Positions 1-8,004 of a DNA stretch of 30,849 nt are shown piece by piece; positions within the stretch are counted from its first letter, which is position 1, and each line of letters begins with the position of its first letter. The notes beneath the pieces are model-generated. The model was not told the origin of the DNA, made no database searches, and saw only the letters and a list, made by a program, of their open reading frames with translations. The DNA is from a virus: positions 1 to 30,849 of IMG/VR virus record IMGVR_UViG_3300021368_001504. The stretch is one strand, 5' to 3'. The translations under genes were made by a program, and so were the position numbers.

Positions 1-850
1 CTTTATTACAGCCAGTGCAGAAGTTGATGCACTAACATCGAATGGTGGCGCAGACTTTAGTCAGAACGGACAGTTTGTTGCTGTACGTAGACTTTCAGCT
101 ACACCAGTACCGGGCTCAAACGTTGTGTTTGATAGCTTACCAGGACAGTTCTTTAAACTTGTAAACACAGTTTCACTTGTTGGTACTAACGATGGTTCTA
201 AAACAGCGTTCTTACAACTATCACCAGACATGAGTATCACAGATGCTCCTGCAAACGGTGATCCGGTAACTATGCGTATTAGATTTAGCCAAGTACGTCT
301 AACAGGACACGACTTCCTTGATATAGGTACAGGTAACTTTACTACAACAAATTATCCTGGAGTGCCTACTATTGCTCCAGACCAAGCTAAAGAAACCAAA
401 GATAGCAACGGAGGACGAGTGTTCTTTACAGCTACTGACCAAGATGGTAACTTTAGAGTTGGTGACTTGTTTAGTATTGAACAGGCAACAGGTGTTGCAA
501 CATTGAATGCTGAAGCATTTAACATTGCAGGTCTACAAGAACTTACGCTAGGTGAAGTTACACTAGGTGGTAACTCTGCAAGTGTTACAGAATTTAGTAC
601 GGATCCATTCTTTACTGCAAACAGTGATAGTGTTGTACCAACACAACGAGCTGTTAAGGCTTATATTGAGGCACAAATTGGTGGCGGTGGCGCTACCCTA
701 AACGTTAACAGTGTAACAGCTGGTGACATATTTGTAAACACTAACCAAATTACAACGGTGAGTGGAGAACAGATAAATATAAAAGCAAATGTAAACTTCA
801 GCAAGAGTGTACTTGGTTTACCACTAGCTTATAATTACTTTTTAAGATAA
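1..850 (+). CDS. Tail-fibre/baseplate-type virion structural protein, C-terminal part (5' partial)
   Basis: The reading frame is open from base 2 with no stop, so the gene begins upstream of the window; the internal GTG at 125 is not needed as a start. The visible 282 residues are Thr/Asn/Ser/Gly-rich and contain the phrases 'GNFRVGDLFSIEQATGVATL' and 'SDSVVPTQRAVKAYI', which I recognise from long structural (tail-fibre-like) proteins of marine T4-like phages. The C-terminus ends in a short Gly run followed by a beta-rich tail. It is followed 16 bp downstream by a small structural gene, consistent with a virion gene run. The exact position in the virion is unknown; fibre or baseplate periphery is the family expectation. 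A GATAAATA motif near 772-779 inside the gene could be a late promoter for the next genes. Confidence 0.8.
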   Translation, partial: FITASAEVDALTSNGGADFSQNGQFVAVRRLSATPVPGSNVVFDSLPGQFFKLVNTVSLVGTNDGSKTAFLQLSPDMSITDAPANGDPVTMRIRFSQVRLTGHDFLDIGTGNFTTTNYPGVPTIAPDQAKETKDSNGGRVFFTATDQDGNFRVGDLFSIEQATGVATLNAEAFNIAGLQELTLGEVTLGGNSASVTEFSTDPFFTANSDSVVPTQRAVKAYIEAQIGGGGATLNVNSVTAGDIFVNTNQITTVSGEQINIKANVNFSKSVLGLPLAYNYFLR

Positions 851-866
851 ACGGAGAAAAAAGAAA

Positions 867-1187
867 ATGGCAACAGGAATATTAGGAACAGCAGATTTAG
901 CCGCAGCCACAAACACAACCGTGTACACTGTGCCTGCAGATACGTTTGCAGTTGTTACTGTTAACATAACAAATAGGAACACAGCATCAAGAGATGTTAG
1001 GTTAGCTATTTCGGCAACAGGAACACCAACAAACGCAGAATACCTTGAATATAATACTGAACTACTAGGCAACGGTAGCCTAGAAAGAGGCGGTATTGTT
1101 TTAGATGCAACAAAAAATATTGTAGTCCAGTCCAATAGTACAGATGTTAATGTTGTGGTATATGGTATAGAAACAGCAACGGCATAA
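867..1187 (+). CDS. Small virion structural protein, function unknown
   Basis: A 106-residue protein starting 'MATGILGTADLAAATNTTVY'. It is short, beta-rich and Thr/Asn/Val-rich without Cys, membrane segments or recognisable catalytic motifs. The composition and opening resemble small structural proteins found beside tail-fibre genes in marine T4-like phages. A purine-rich ribosome site (ACGGAGAAAAAAG) lies just before the ATG. It is flanked by fibre-like genes on the same strand with 10-16 bp gaps, so it is very probably co-expressed with them. A single compact beta domain that attaches to the fibre or baseplate is a guess. Confidence 0.75.
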   Translation: MATGILGTADLAAATNTTVYTVPADTFAVVTVNITNRNTASRDVRLAISATGTPTNAEYLEYNTELLGNGSLERGGIVLDATKNIVVQSNSTDVNVVVYGIETATA

Positions 1188-1197
1188 AGGAGAGGCT

Positions 1198-1899
1198 ATG
1201 CGTAGGATAAACACAGGAACAGTTGGAAGACCACTACTAGCTCGATTAGTTAGTGTTGATAACAAATTATCAAGTTTGGTTCCAAACGAAAATATTACAA
1301 TTGAACCCAACGGTTCGGGTGATGTCGTTATATCTGCTACGCCTCAACTGTTAGTTCAAAATACAACAAACGCTACCGCTACTAATGAAGGCGGCGCAGT
1401 GTTTAGTGGAGGCATAGGTGTAGCAAATAATATATATTCAGGTGGTAATATTAATTCCACAGGACATTTAACAACACAATATTTGACAGCATCAGCTTCA
1501 ACTCACATGACAATACCAAGTGGTACAACAGCACAACGCCCCGGTTCTCCGTCCGAAGGTATGGTGCGTTTTAACACTGACTATGGTCATTTAGAGTGGT
1601 ATACAGGATCTGGATGGACAGTAGGCGGCTTCCAAGATGTTACAGTATCAGCAAACAGAACAACATTAAGTTGGCAAACTAATTGGGTACAAGGTAACTA
1701 TACAGTTACACTTCCAAGTGCGCCAGCAAGAGGCGATAGAGTAAGATTTTTCTTAGTAAGTGGATCTAACATGACTGTTGCTAGAAATGGTAAATTAATT
1801 AACAGTGATGCAAGTAACCTAACAGTTACAACAGAGGACGCGGCTTTTGAATTAGTGTTTAACAATGACACATACGGATGGCGAATCTTTACAATCTAA
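1198..1899 (+). CDS. Tail-fibre-like virion protein
   Basis: A 233-residue protein. An N-terminal segment (1-60) is followed by a short repeat-like fibre segment containing 'NEGGAVFSGGIGVANNIYSG'. At about residues 95-150 is the common phage fibre phrase 'TTAQRPGSPSEGMVRFNTD' followed by 'LEWYTGSGWTVGG', which marks a small beta domain found near the tips of many phage tail fibres. The last 80 residues are beta-rich. It starts at an ATG with AGGAGAGG just upstream (around 1189-1196). Next comes the first of three Cys-rich proteins, so it may act as a fibre or connector for them. No enzyme motifs are seen. Confidence 0.8.
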   Translation: MRRINTGTVGRPLLARLVSVDNKLSSLVPNENITIEPNGSGDVVISATPQLLVQNTTNATATNEGGAVFSGGIGVANNIYSGGNINSTGHLTTQYLTASASTHMTIPSGTTAQRPGSPSEGMVRFNTDYGHLEWYTGSGWTVGGFQDVTVSANRTTLSWQTNWVQGNYTVTLPSAPARGDRVRFFLVSGSNMTVARNGKLINSDASNLTVTTEDAAFELVFNNDTYGWRIFTI

Positions 1900-1911
1900 T
1901 AGGAGTTTTGA

Positions 1912-2694
1912 ATGGCCACATACGAAAGTTATAAGAAAGTCACAAACGAACAGATTATTGACGGTACTGTTACTGAAGATAAACTGGGCACCGATGTTCG
2001 ACATAGATTATGCACAAAATGGCTTATAGGTAACGCATGTCGTTGTTCAGCAGGATGCTGTTGTTTATGGACAGTGCCTGGATGTACAAGACGTGTGTTC
2101 TTCGAACTATGGGGCGCAGGAGGCAATGGTAATGGTGCGTGTTCATGTAACAGATGTCATCACTATCAAGGCGCCGGCGGCGGATCTTATAATTCCAAAA
2201 TGGTTTCAACCACACCAGGGTGTACATATAGGATGTGCGCTGGTGGCGTGTATAGATGTTTGAGTAGAAACTGTTCTGCTTGTAACGGATGTATATCATA
2301 TGTTTGTGGGTATAATGCATGTCAACTTTGCACAGTTGGCGGACGTTGTGCCAATGCAAACACCAACTGGACAGAGTATTGTTACAGTTGTTGGAACTGT
2401 TGTATAGGTCCAGGATGTTCTACAGGTAGAGGTGATTTTCACATAATGAGTCACACAGGACATTTTAGCGGAATATTTAACTGTCACTGTCACCATCAAT
2501 ATGTAAGACCAACAGCGGCTCCTTTCCTAGGAGGAAATGTTGCAACATCACAATCTGTGTGTTGGATACGTTGTGGTTGTTGGATTGCACCTCCAGGACA
2601 TGGCGCACAAGGTGCTATGAGTTCATACTGTGGACGTTGTTGTGGACAAGGTGGCACAGGTGGTCCAGGAGTGGTAAAATTAACATTTACGTAA
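1912..2694 (+). CDS. Cysteine-rich Gly-domain tail adhesin candidate, paralogue 1
   Basis: A 260-residue protein with 33 cysteines (nearly 13%), exceptional for a phage protein. The N-terminal 30 residues ('SYKKVTNEQIIDGTVTEDKL') look like a fibre-attachment segment. Then come a Cys cluster 'CRCSAGCCCLWTVPGC', a Gly-domain start 'FELWGAGGNGNGACSCNRCHH', 'CTYRMCAGGVYRCLSRNC', a variable centre (about 125-215) and a conserved end 'CWIRCGCW...YCGRCCGQGGTGGPG'. The 'WTVP...ELWGAGG' frame matches the glycine-rich domain of phage tail adhesins, here with many positions taken by Cys. The ribosome site AGGAG precedes the ATG. It is the first of three tandem paralogues. Disulphide-stapled or metal-binding receptor binding is inferred; I know of no characterised member. 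Confidence 0.8.
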   Translation: MATYESYKKVTNEQIIDGTVTEDKLGTDVRHRLCTKWLIGNACRCSAGCCCLWTVPGCTRRVFFELWGAGGNGNGACSCNRCHHYQGAGGGSYNSKMVSTTPGCTYRMCAGGVYRCLSRNCSACNGCISYVCGYNACQLCTVGGRCANANTNWTEYCYSCWNCCIGPGCSTGRGDFHIMSHTGHFSGIFNCHCHHQYVRPTAAPFLGGNVATSQSVCWIRCGCWIAPPGHGAQGAMSSYCGRCCGQGGTGGPGVVKLTFT

Positions 2695-2704
2695 GGAATA
2701 ATTA

Positions 2705-3484
2705 ATGGCGAGTTATGCAAGTTATAAAAAGGTACATGGCGATCAAATGGTTAACGGTACGTTAACCGATAATGATATTAACTCAAATACACTTAATAAC
2801 TTTGGTGTAAAATGGTTTCATGGTATACCTTGCAGATGTTCTTCAGGATGTTGCTGTAACTGGACAGTGCCATCAGGTGTATGTAGAATGACCATAGAAT
2901 TATGGGGAGCTGGCGGTAACGGATCAGGCGCATGTTCATGTAATAGATGTCATCACTTTAAGGCCGCTATGGGGGGAAGTCATAATACCAAAACTATAGC
3001 TACAAGAGGTGGCTGTACTTATACTGTATGTGCAGGAGGAGTACATAGATGCTTGAGCCGCAACTGTACAAGCTGTAACGGCTGTACAACATATATGAAC
3101 GGTTATAATTTATCAGGATTCTGTGCTTGCGGTGGCTATAGAGCAGAAGCAAATACATCTTGGTCGAACGGATGTTTTGGAATTAATGTATACTGTAGAT
3201 GTCCTACTCATAACAATGGAGAAATGTATGTTGTTCCACAGAATCCTGGATGGTCAACAGCAGGAACATACTGTCATTGTCATCCACAAGAAATACATCA
3301 AGGACAAGCGGCTTTGATTGGAGGCGTCTCTACACAAGGTCTTAGACAGTGTTGGATGAAATGTGGTTGCTGGAGTGTTCCTTATGGAACAGGCGGGCAA
3401 AGTGCAATGAATACGTACTGCGGACGTTGTTGCGGGCAAGGCGGCACAGGTGGAGGTGGCCTAGTAAGGGTTACTTACATATAA
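2705..3484 (+). CDS. Cysteine-rich Gly-domain tail adhesin candidate, paralogue 2
   Basis: A 259-residue protein with 28 cysteines, clearly paralogous to its two neighbours. It shares the N-terminal 'SYKKV', the blocks 'CRCSSGCCCNWTVP', 'ELWGAGGNGSGACSCNRCHH', 'CAGGVHRCLSRNC', and the end 'YCGRCCGQGGTGGGG'. It is the most divergent of the three: it lacks the early Cys seen near residue 34 in the others, and it has fewer Cys in the central segment (about 120-215), which also differs in sequence. AAGGAATAATT precedes the ATG, and the gap from paralogue 1 is 10 bp. The centre is probably the specificity-determining part, with the ends conserved for folding or attachment. No catalytic motif is seen. 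Confidence 0.8.
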   Translation: MASYASYKKVHGDQMVNGTLTDNDINSNTLNNFGVKWFHGIPCRCSSGCCCNWTVPSGVCRMTIELWGAGGNGSGACSCNRCHHFKAAMGGSHNTKTIATRGGCTYTVCAGGVHRCLSRNCTSCNGCTTYMNGYNLSGFCACGGYRAEANTSWSNGCFGINVYCRCPTHNNGEMYVVPQNPGWSTAGTYCHCHPQEIHQGQAALIGGVSTQGLRQCWMKCGCWSVPYGTGGQSAMNTYCGRCCGQGGTGGGGLVRVTYI

Positions 3485-3493
3485 GGAAAGAAT

Positions 3494-4306
3494 ATGGCGA
3501 ACTATAGAAGTTACAAAAAAGTTACAAGTACAATGGTAGTAGATGGAGCTGTAGACAGCGGCCATATTGCTACAGGTGTACGTGATAACTGGTGTGTAAA
3601 ATGGGTATATGGTAATCCGTGTAGATGTTCTGCAGGATGCTGTTGTTTATGGACTGTTCCAAGTTGTACAAGACATGCTACATTCGAAGTGTGGGGTGCA
3701 GGTGGTAACGGAAACGGTGCTTGTTCATGTAATAGATGTCATCATACTAAGCCAGCCGGCGGCGGAGCATATGCAAGTAGGCATACCCAAACAAATGCAG
3801 GTTGTACATATAGGATGTGCGCAGGTGGGGTTTATAGATGCCTAAGTCGTGAATGTTATGGTTGTAACGGTTGTACTTCTTATGCTTGTGGCTATGGAAT
3901 TTGTAGTCTTTGTGCATGTGGCGGACAACTAGGCTGTGCTAACACATCATGGACAGATCAATGTTTTAGTACAATGCCATACTGTATACGTCCGGGTTGT
4001 GTAGGTACTTGTGCAAGCGGTGATTATGCAGGATTTACACACGGTGGTAACTTCCAAGGACAATCATCATATATGTATCCAGGTAGTGCATGTCACTGTT
4101 GGAAACACAACGGACATTCAACTGGCGCAGTAAGATTAAACACAGGCTATGCAGAACAAAATTCTAATGTTTGCTGGATACGTTGTGGTTGTTGGATTGT
4201 TCCTTACGGACATGGCGGACAATCAGCAACATCAAACTATTGTGGTAGATGTTGCGGGCAAGGTGGTACAGGCGGTCCGGGACTAGTGAAAGTAACGTTC
4301 TTTTAA
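3494..4306 (+). CDS. Cysteine-rich Gly-domain tail adhesin candidate, paralogue 3
   Basis: A 270-residue protein with 33 cysteines, the longest of the three tandem copies. The framework 'CRCSAGCCCLWTVPSC', 'EVWGAGGNGNGACSCNRCHH', 'CTYRMCAGGVYRCLSREC' and 'CWIRCGCWIVPYG' is nearly identical to paralogue 1. The central region (about 150-225) carries an insertion, 'GGNFQGQSSYMYPGSACHCW', absent from the others. A ribosome site (AAGGAAAG) precedes the ATG with a 9 bp intergenic gap. Together the three genes look like a recently duplicated adhesin set with variable centres. The role in host recognition is inferred from the location among fibre genes and the Gly-domain frame. Confidence 0.8.
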   Translation: MANYRSYKKVTSTMVVDGAVDSGHIATGVRDNWCVKWVYGNPCRCSAGCCCLWTVPSCTRHATFEVWGAGGNGNGACSCNRCHHTKPAGGGAYASRHTQTNAGCTYRMCAGGVYRCLSRECYGCNGCTSYACGYGICSLCACGGQLGCANTSWTDQCFSTMPYCIRPGCVGTCASGDYAGFTHGGNFQGQSSYMYPGSACHCWKHNGHSTGAVRLNTGYAEQNSNVCWIRCGCWIVPYGHGGQSATSNYCGRCCGQGGTGGPGLVKVTFF

Positions 4307-4316
4307 ATAAATAAAG
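4303..4316 (+). promoter_or_regulatory. Putative phage late promoter (AATAAATA)
   Basis: AATAAATA at 4306-4313, straddling the stop of the third Cys-rich gene, resembles the T4 late promoter TATAAATA. The same octamer occurs before 5177 and 22275. An AAGGAGA ribosome site follows at about 4319-4325, before the ATG at 4336. AT-rich sequence produces such matches by chance, hence the moderate confidence. Confidence 0.4.
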
Positions 4317-4335
4317 TACAAGGAGAAAATATATT

Positions 4336-5064
4336 ATGCCAATGGTACAATTCCAATTTACATACGATATACCAAACGAATTGTGTGTTGATCACTCGTT
4401 TACTGACGGTAATACGAGAACTACAACTTATGACGGACCTGATAAACTTTTCTTCATTGTAGATGAAAATGGAAGAGAAGAATTAGGACCAGTAACTGAA
4501 ATTGAAAAAAATGACGGGCGTCCTGTTCCTGATAATTGTAGATATGTTGAAATAGATTGTATTGACAATCCAGTTTTGTGTCAACTTAGAGGACCTATTA
4601 TTGATGAGGAAGAAGAAGATCATACAGGTGAAGCGACACCTAGCACAGGTGCAACTACTGTGACAGGATACAAGCCTTTTACATATCAAACACCAGTGTT
4701 ACCATATCAGTTTTATGACCCACTTGCAATTGTGTTCAACGCAGATAACACATATACAATTCCAGTGCGCGAGCCAAGAGACACAGTAATGGGACTAGAT
4801 GTAGACAGAGACCTTACTTGGAACGATGTTAGAGCAAAAAGAGATTCGCTGTTGAAAAACAGTGACTCAGAACTCGTAGATGATATGCCACAGTCTTTAA
4901 AAGATGCGTGGAAGGATTATAGACAAAGATTGCGTGACTGGCCCAATAGAATGCAGGCCGCAGGTAACTCACCGTTATTTGCGTATTACATGGAGCCAAT
5001 ACAAGTTGGAGCAGATCCAGAAACAGGAATGATTGATCCAGATACAGATTCAATTATAATGTAA
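4336..5064 (+). CDS. Virion-associated protein with tail-assembly-chaperone-like C-terminal domain
   Basis: A 242-residue acidic protein. The N-terminal 90 residues form a beta-rich unknown domain, followed by an acidic/Thr linker (about 90-112, 'DEEEEDHTGEATPSTGATT'). Residues about 159-206 ('LTWNDVRAKRDSLL' ... 'AWKDYRQRLRDWPNR') match the signature of small phage tail assembly chaperones encoded next to tail fibres (the 'W.EVRAKRD.LL...W..YRQ.LRD.P' pattern). In other phages such proteins help fibre trimerisation or attachment. Being the last gene before a terminator, and directly after the three Cys-rich adhesin candidates, it could act as their chaperone; this is inference. It starts at ATG 4336 with an AAGGAGA site. 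Confidence 0.7.
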   Translation: MPMVQFQFTYDIPNELCVDHSFTDGNTRTTTYDGPDKLFFIVDENGREELGPVTEIEKNDGRPVPDNCRYVEIDCIDNPVLCQLRGPIIDEEEEDHTGEATPSTGATTVTGYKPFTYQTPVLPYQFYDPLAIVFNADNTYTIPVREPRDTVMGLDVDRDLTWNDVRAKRDSLLKNSDSELVDDMPQSLKDAWKDYRQRLRDWPNRMQAAGNSPLFAYYMEPIQVGADPETGMIDPDTDSIIM

Positions 5065-5068
5065 TTTT

Positions 5069-5095
5069 AAAGCGAGAGCTTGTCTCTCGCTTTCT
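5069..5095 (+). terminator. Rho-independent terminator
   Basis: A perfect inverted repeat AGCGAGAG / CTCTCGCT (5071-5078 and 5084-5091) with loop CTTGT, extendable by two A-T pairs, is followed by TTTCTC. It lies 5 bp after the stop of the preceding gene and separates the adhesin genes from the metabolic cassette. Confidence 0.8.
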
Positions 5096-5116
5096 CACCT
5101 TTACAAACATTTTACC

Positions 5117-5124
5117 AATAAATA
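5117..5124 (+). promoter_or_regulatory. Putative phage late promoter upstream of the cassette
   Basis: AATAAATA is identical to the motif before 4336 and 22275 and similar to the T4 late consensus TATAAATA. It overlaps the start of a sigma-70-like element, so the cassette could be expressed both early and late. Confidence 0.35.
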
Positions 5125-5126
5125 TC

Positions 5127-5155
5127 TTGCATTACTTTTAATATGGTGTTATAAT
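5127..5155 (+). promoter_or_regulatory. Sigma-70-like promoter for the cassette
   Basis: TTGCAT at 5127-5132 and a perfect TATAAT at 5150-5155 are separated by exactly 17 bp. An AAGGAG ribosome site at 5165-5170 precedes the TTG start at 5177. The -35 is weak (TTG matches). Its position directly after a terminator supports an independent transcription start for the cassette. Confidence 0.6.
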
Positions 5156-5176
5156 TTACACTATAAGGAGTTTATT

Positions 5177-6193
5177 TTGACAAGATCCACTGCATTTTTT
5201 ATTAACGGAGGAGCAGGTAGAGTAATCTGTTCTATTCCTGCATTTGAACTATACGAAAAAGAATACCCTGAAGATGATTTTATAATTGTATGTGAAGGAG
5301 GTATGGACTTTTATAAAGGACATCCTACCCTACATAATAGAGCATATGATCATTGGCACAAAGGGCTATTTGAAGAACACATTAAACACAGAAATTGTAT
5401 TACACCTGAACCTTACAGGATATGGGAATACTACAATCAAAAGTGCGATCTTGCACAAGCATTTGATATTGAAATAAATGGCAAAGGTGTTCGTAAGTTA
5501 GACAAACCCAACATTTATATCAACAAGCAAGAAATGGTTACTGCGGCATCTATTGTAGAGGAAGTAAAACAAAAAACAGGAAAAGATAAAGTACTAGTAG
5601 TACAACCATTTGGACGTTCTACAGAAACACACGGAGACTTTATTATTGACCCTACAAGTAGGAGTTTTCAACTTAACAACATTGTAGATGTAATAAACAC
5701 ATTAAAAAAGGAATATAGCATTATATTAATGAGTGAAATACCTGTTCCATTAGAAGAAGGTGAAAACACAAAGTATCCTGTAGCACAACCTCAAATTCCA
5801 GAACTACGTATTTGGGCAAGTATAATTGATGTAGCGGATCATTTCTTAGGTTGTGACAGTCTAGGACAACACATGGTTAAAGCATTAGAAGGAACAGCAA
5901 CTATAGTTACAGGAAGTACTTATCCTGTAAATATTTCTTATCCAGATGATCCTAAGTTTGACATTATCGATGTAGGTGACGGTAAAAGGGTATATGCTCC
6001 CATACGTCTAACGATGGAAGAAGAACAAGATAGGCACAACGACGAAGTTATGGAGTTATCAGAAAAACAAATAAAACAAATTTGTGATAGTGTTAGAAAA
6101 GTTTTAGGAACAAGTACAAAGAAAACAAACCCTGCAGGAACAAGTAAACTACAAGCCGGCAGTGGTAATTTGACTTTTGGAGATAAAAAATAA
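5177..6193 (+). CDS. Glycosyltransferase, GT9/heptosyltransferase-like
   Basis: A 338-residue protein; the TTG start is chosen because AAGGAG lies 6 bp upstream. The N-terminus 'FFINGGAGRVICSIPAFELY' (7-26) corresponds to the Gly-rich acceptor loop of GT-B heptosyltransferases. 'VLVVQPFGRS' (139-148) begins the second Rossmann half, and 'ADHFLGCDSLGQHMVKALEG' (220-239) matches the nucleotide-sugar region of GT9 ('D(S/T)G..HLAAAL'). Length is typical of GT9 (about 320-350). It likely transfers a sugar from ADP-heptose, given HldE, HldD and GmhB in the same gene run, but other donors are possible. The C-terminal 25 residues are a polar tail. It is first in the cassette, and its stop overlaps the next start (TAATG). 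Confidence 0.65.
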   Translation: MTRSTAFFINGGAGRVICSIPAFELYEKEYPEDDFIIVCEGGMDFYKGHPTLHNRAYDHWHKGLFEEHIKHRNCITPEPYRIWEYYNQKCDLAQAFDIEINGKGVRKLDKPNIYINKQEMVTAASIVEEVKQKTGKDKVLVVQPFGRSTETHGDFIIDPTSRSFQLNNIVDVINTLKKEYSIILMSEIPVPLEEGENTKYPVAQPQIPELRIWASIIDVADHFLGCDSLGQHMVKALEGTATIVTGSTYPVNISYPDDPKFDIIDVGDGKRVYAPIRLTMEEEQDRHNDEVMELSEKQIKQICDSVRKVLGTSTKKTNPAGTSKLQAGSGNLTFGDKK

Positions 6194-8004
6194 TGGCAAC
6201 ATGGATAGCAGGTATCACTAGAGGACATAACGCTGGTGTATGTTTGTTAAAAGATGGCGAGATTGTTTTTGCAGTAGAAGAAGAAAGACTTTCACGTGCA
6301 AAATATGATGGTGGACCTTATGCAAGTATTGTTAAGATTTTAGATTATACAGATAAATTAGATTATTTAATAGTAGCACATACACAACCTTTAGCTAATA
6401 GTCCTAACAGAGTTGATTTTACAGGTGATGATGTATATACAGGATTATGTAGAAAATTAGGACTTATTGATAATAGTCCAAATGTAAATGTCTACAATCA
6501 TCCTCAAGTTGTAGATTTAAGTCATATGCATCATAAACTTCATGCGGCATGTGCATTTTATAGAAGCGGATTTGAAACTGCTACTAGTGTAATTGTAGAT
6601 GGCGCAGGTACATTTATTCCTATGAAACATATCCTTAATGACAACGATATGTTATATGAATTAGAAACAATTTTTACGTGTGAATATCCTGCAAAATTTA
6701 CGACAAAATGGAAACACTTGGGAGCTAATGGACCTTTTATATCAAGTCGTGTTGATAATATGACAAGTGAGAAATACGAAGAAGAAGGCACCCACATTGC
6801 TATTATGGACGAAATGGCAGGCATTGTAAAAGCATATGAAGCAGTTACACAATACTGTGGCTTTACTGCTATTGAAGCAGGGAAAACTATGGGGCTTTCA
6901 CCGTATGGCAAGCCTAACGATAAAATTCCTACTATCTACGAAAAGCACGGAGACTGGACAAGTGCAAATAGACATCTTATAACACCTACATATCCAAATG
7001 GTGCTAGAATTGCAGAAGGGCGATGGGAATTTTTAGCAACACCAGAAGAGCTTTATGATAATCCAAAGCAACTAGCAGATTTTGAGAATAGAAGAGATCT
7101 AGCGTATGCTATACAAAAAGAAAGCCAAGAACAGGTACAAAAAATTATATTAGACGCTGTTGAAATGACTGGTAATAAGAATGTTGTACTATCAGGCGGA
7201 TACGGACTTAACTGTGTAGCAAACTATTTTTACAAAGAAGAACTTAACAAACACGGAATTAACTTATACGTTGAACCTATCAGTAGTGATGCAGGTACTG
7301 CTGTCGGTGCGGCAATGTTTGCCTGGCATGAAATAAGTAAAAGCGAAACTGTATTACCATTTGCAGATAGTTTATATTTAGGTCCATCTTATCAGTATGA
7401 CGATGTAGAAATTGAAAATACTGCCGACAAATACAATGCCACATTAGAAAAAGTAGAAATGGCAGATGTAGTAAAATTAATGATGAATAAAAATATTGTT
7501 GCTATGTTCCAAGGACGCTCAGAAGCAGGACCAAGGGCACTTGGTAATAGGAGTTTGATGTATGATCCAACTGATCCAAACGGTAAAGATCATGTAAACA
7601 AAGTTAAACGTAGAGAATATTTCCGTCCGTTTGCAGGTACAATACTTGCTGAACATGCACATGAATGGTTTGATATGCGTGGACTAGATGAATCTCCGCA
7701 TATGATGTACGCTATGAATTGTCAACCTGGCGTAGAAGAAAGGATACCATCAATTATACACGTAGATGGTACATGTAGAATACAGACAGTAACAAGAGAA
7801 CAGAATCCATTATACTATGACTACATTAATGAATTCTATAAACAGACAGGTGTTCCTATTATATTCAATACATCATTTAACTTAGGTGGCGAACCACTAG
7901 TAGAAACTTTAGATGATGCATTTAGAACTCTTGCAAATAGTGATATTGAATATTTGTATATTGCGGAACACGGAATTTTAGCAAAGGTAGAAAATGTTAA
8001 TTAA
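6193..8004 (+). CDS. Carbamoyltransferase, NodU/CmcH (TobZ-type) family
   Basis: A 603-residue protein of full family length. The N-terminal ASKHA-fold domain shows 'GITRGHNAG' (7-15), 'AVEEERLSRAKYDGG', the metal/carbamoyl-adenylate site 'SHMHHKLHAACAFY' (His111, 113, 114, 117) and 'VDGAG' (135-139). Further on are 'TMGLSPYG' and 'VVLSGGYGLNCVANY'. The C-terminal domain has the hallmark 'QGRSEAGPRALGNRSLMYDP' and 'REYFRPFAGTIL'. These enzymes transfer a carbamoyl group from carbamoyl phosphate via carbamoyl-AMP to sugar hydroxyls. In a heptose cassette the probable acceptor is a glycan or nucleotide sugar, but this is inferred. It overlaps both neighbours. Confidence 0.93.
   Translation: MATWIAGITRGHNAGVCLLKDGEIVFAVEEERLSRAKYDGGPYASIVKILDYTDKLDYLIVAHTQPLANSPNRVDFTGDDVYTGLCRKLGLIDNSPNVNVYNHPQVVDLSHMHHKLHAACAFYRSGFETATSVIVDGAGTFIPMKHILNDNDMLYELETIFTCEYPAKFTTKWKHLGANGPFISSRVDNMTSEKYEEEGTHIAIMDEMAGIVKAYEAVTQYCGFTAIEAGKTMGLSPYGKPNDKIPTIYEKHGDWTSANRHLITPTYPNGARIAEGRWEFLATPEELYDNPKQLADFENRRDLAYAIQKESQEQVQKIILDAVEMTGNKNVVLSGGYGLNCVANYFYKEELNKHGINLYVEPISSDAGTAVGAAMFAWHEISKSETVLPFADSLYLGPSYQYDDVEIENTADKYNATLEKVEMADVVKLMMNKNIVAMFQGRSEAGPRALGNRSLMYDPTDPNGKDHVNKVKRREYFRPFAGTILAEHAHEWFDMRGLDESPHMMYAMNCQPGVEERIPSIIHVDGTCRIQTVTREQNPLYYDYINEFYKQTGVPIIFNTSFNLGGEPLVETLDDAFRTLANSDIEYLYIAEHGILAKVENVN

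Larger units (their letters stand above)
1912..4306 (+). repeat. Tandem triplication of the Cys-rich gene
   Basis: Three adjacent genes of about 780-810 bp each encode proteins that align end to end, with near-identical blocks at their N-terminal third and last 50 residues. Conservation is visible at DNA level too: for example, each copy has a close version of the 'GGTGCGTGTTCATGTAA' stretch (near 2134, 2926 and 3716). Such blocks could allow recombination between copies. Confidence 0.85.

Noticed and set aside
2024-2359. Minus-strand open frame opposite Cys-rich paralogue 1
   Set aside because: The paralogous plus-strand frame is conserved in all three copies; this one is not.
1912-4306. 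Diversity-generating retroelement with variable repeats in the Cys-rich genes
   Set aside because: No reverse transcriptase or template repeat is present in the window, and the differences between copies are not restricted to adenine-derived sites at a 3' end.
6558-6911. 117-codon minus-strand open frame in the carbamoyltransferase gene
   Set aside because: It is antisense to conserved carbamoyltransferase motifs and has no supporting signals.
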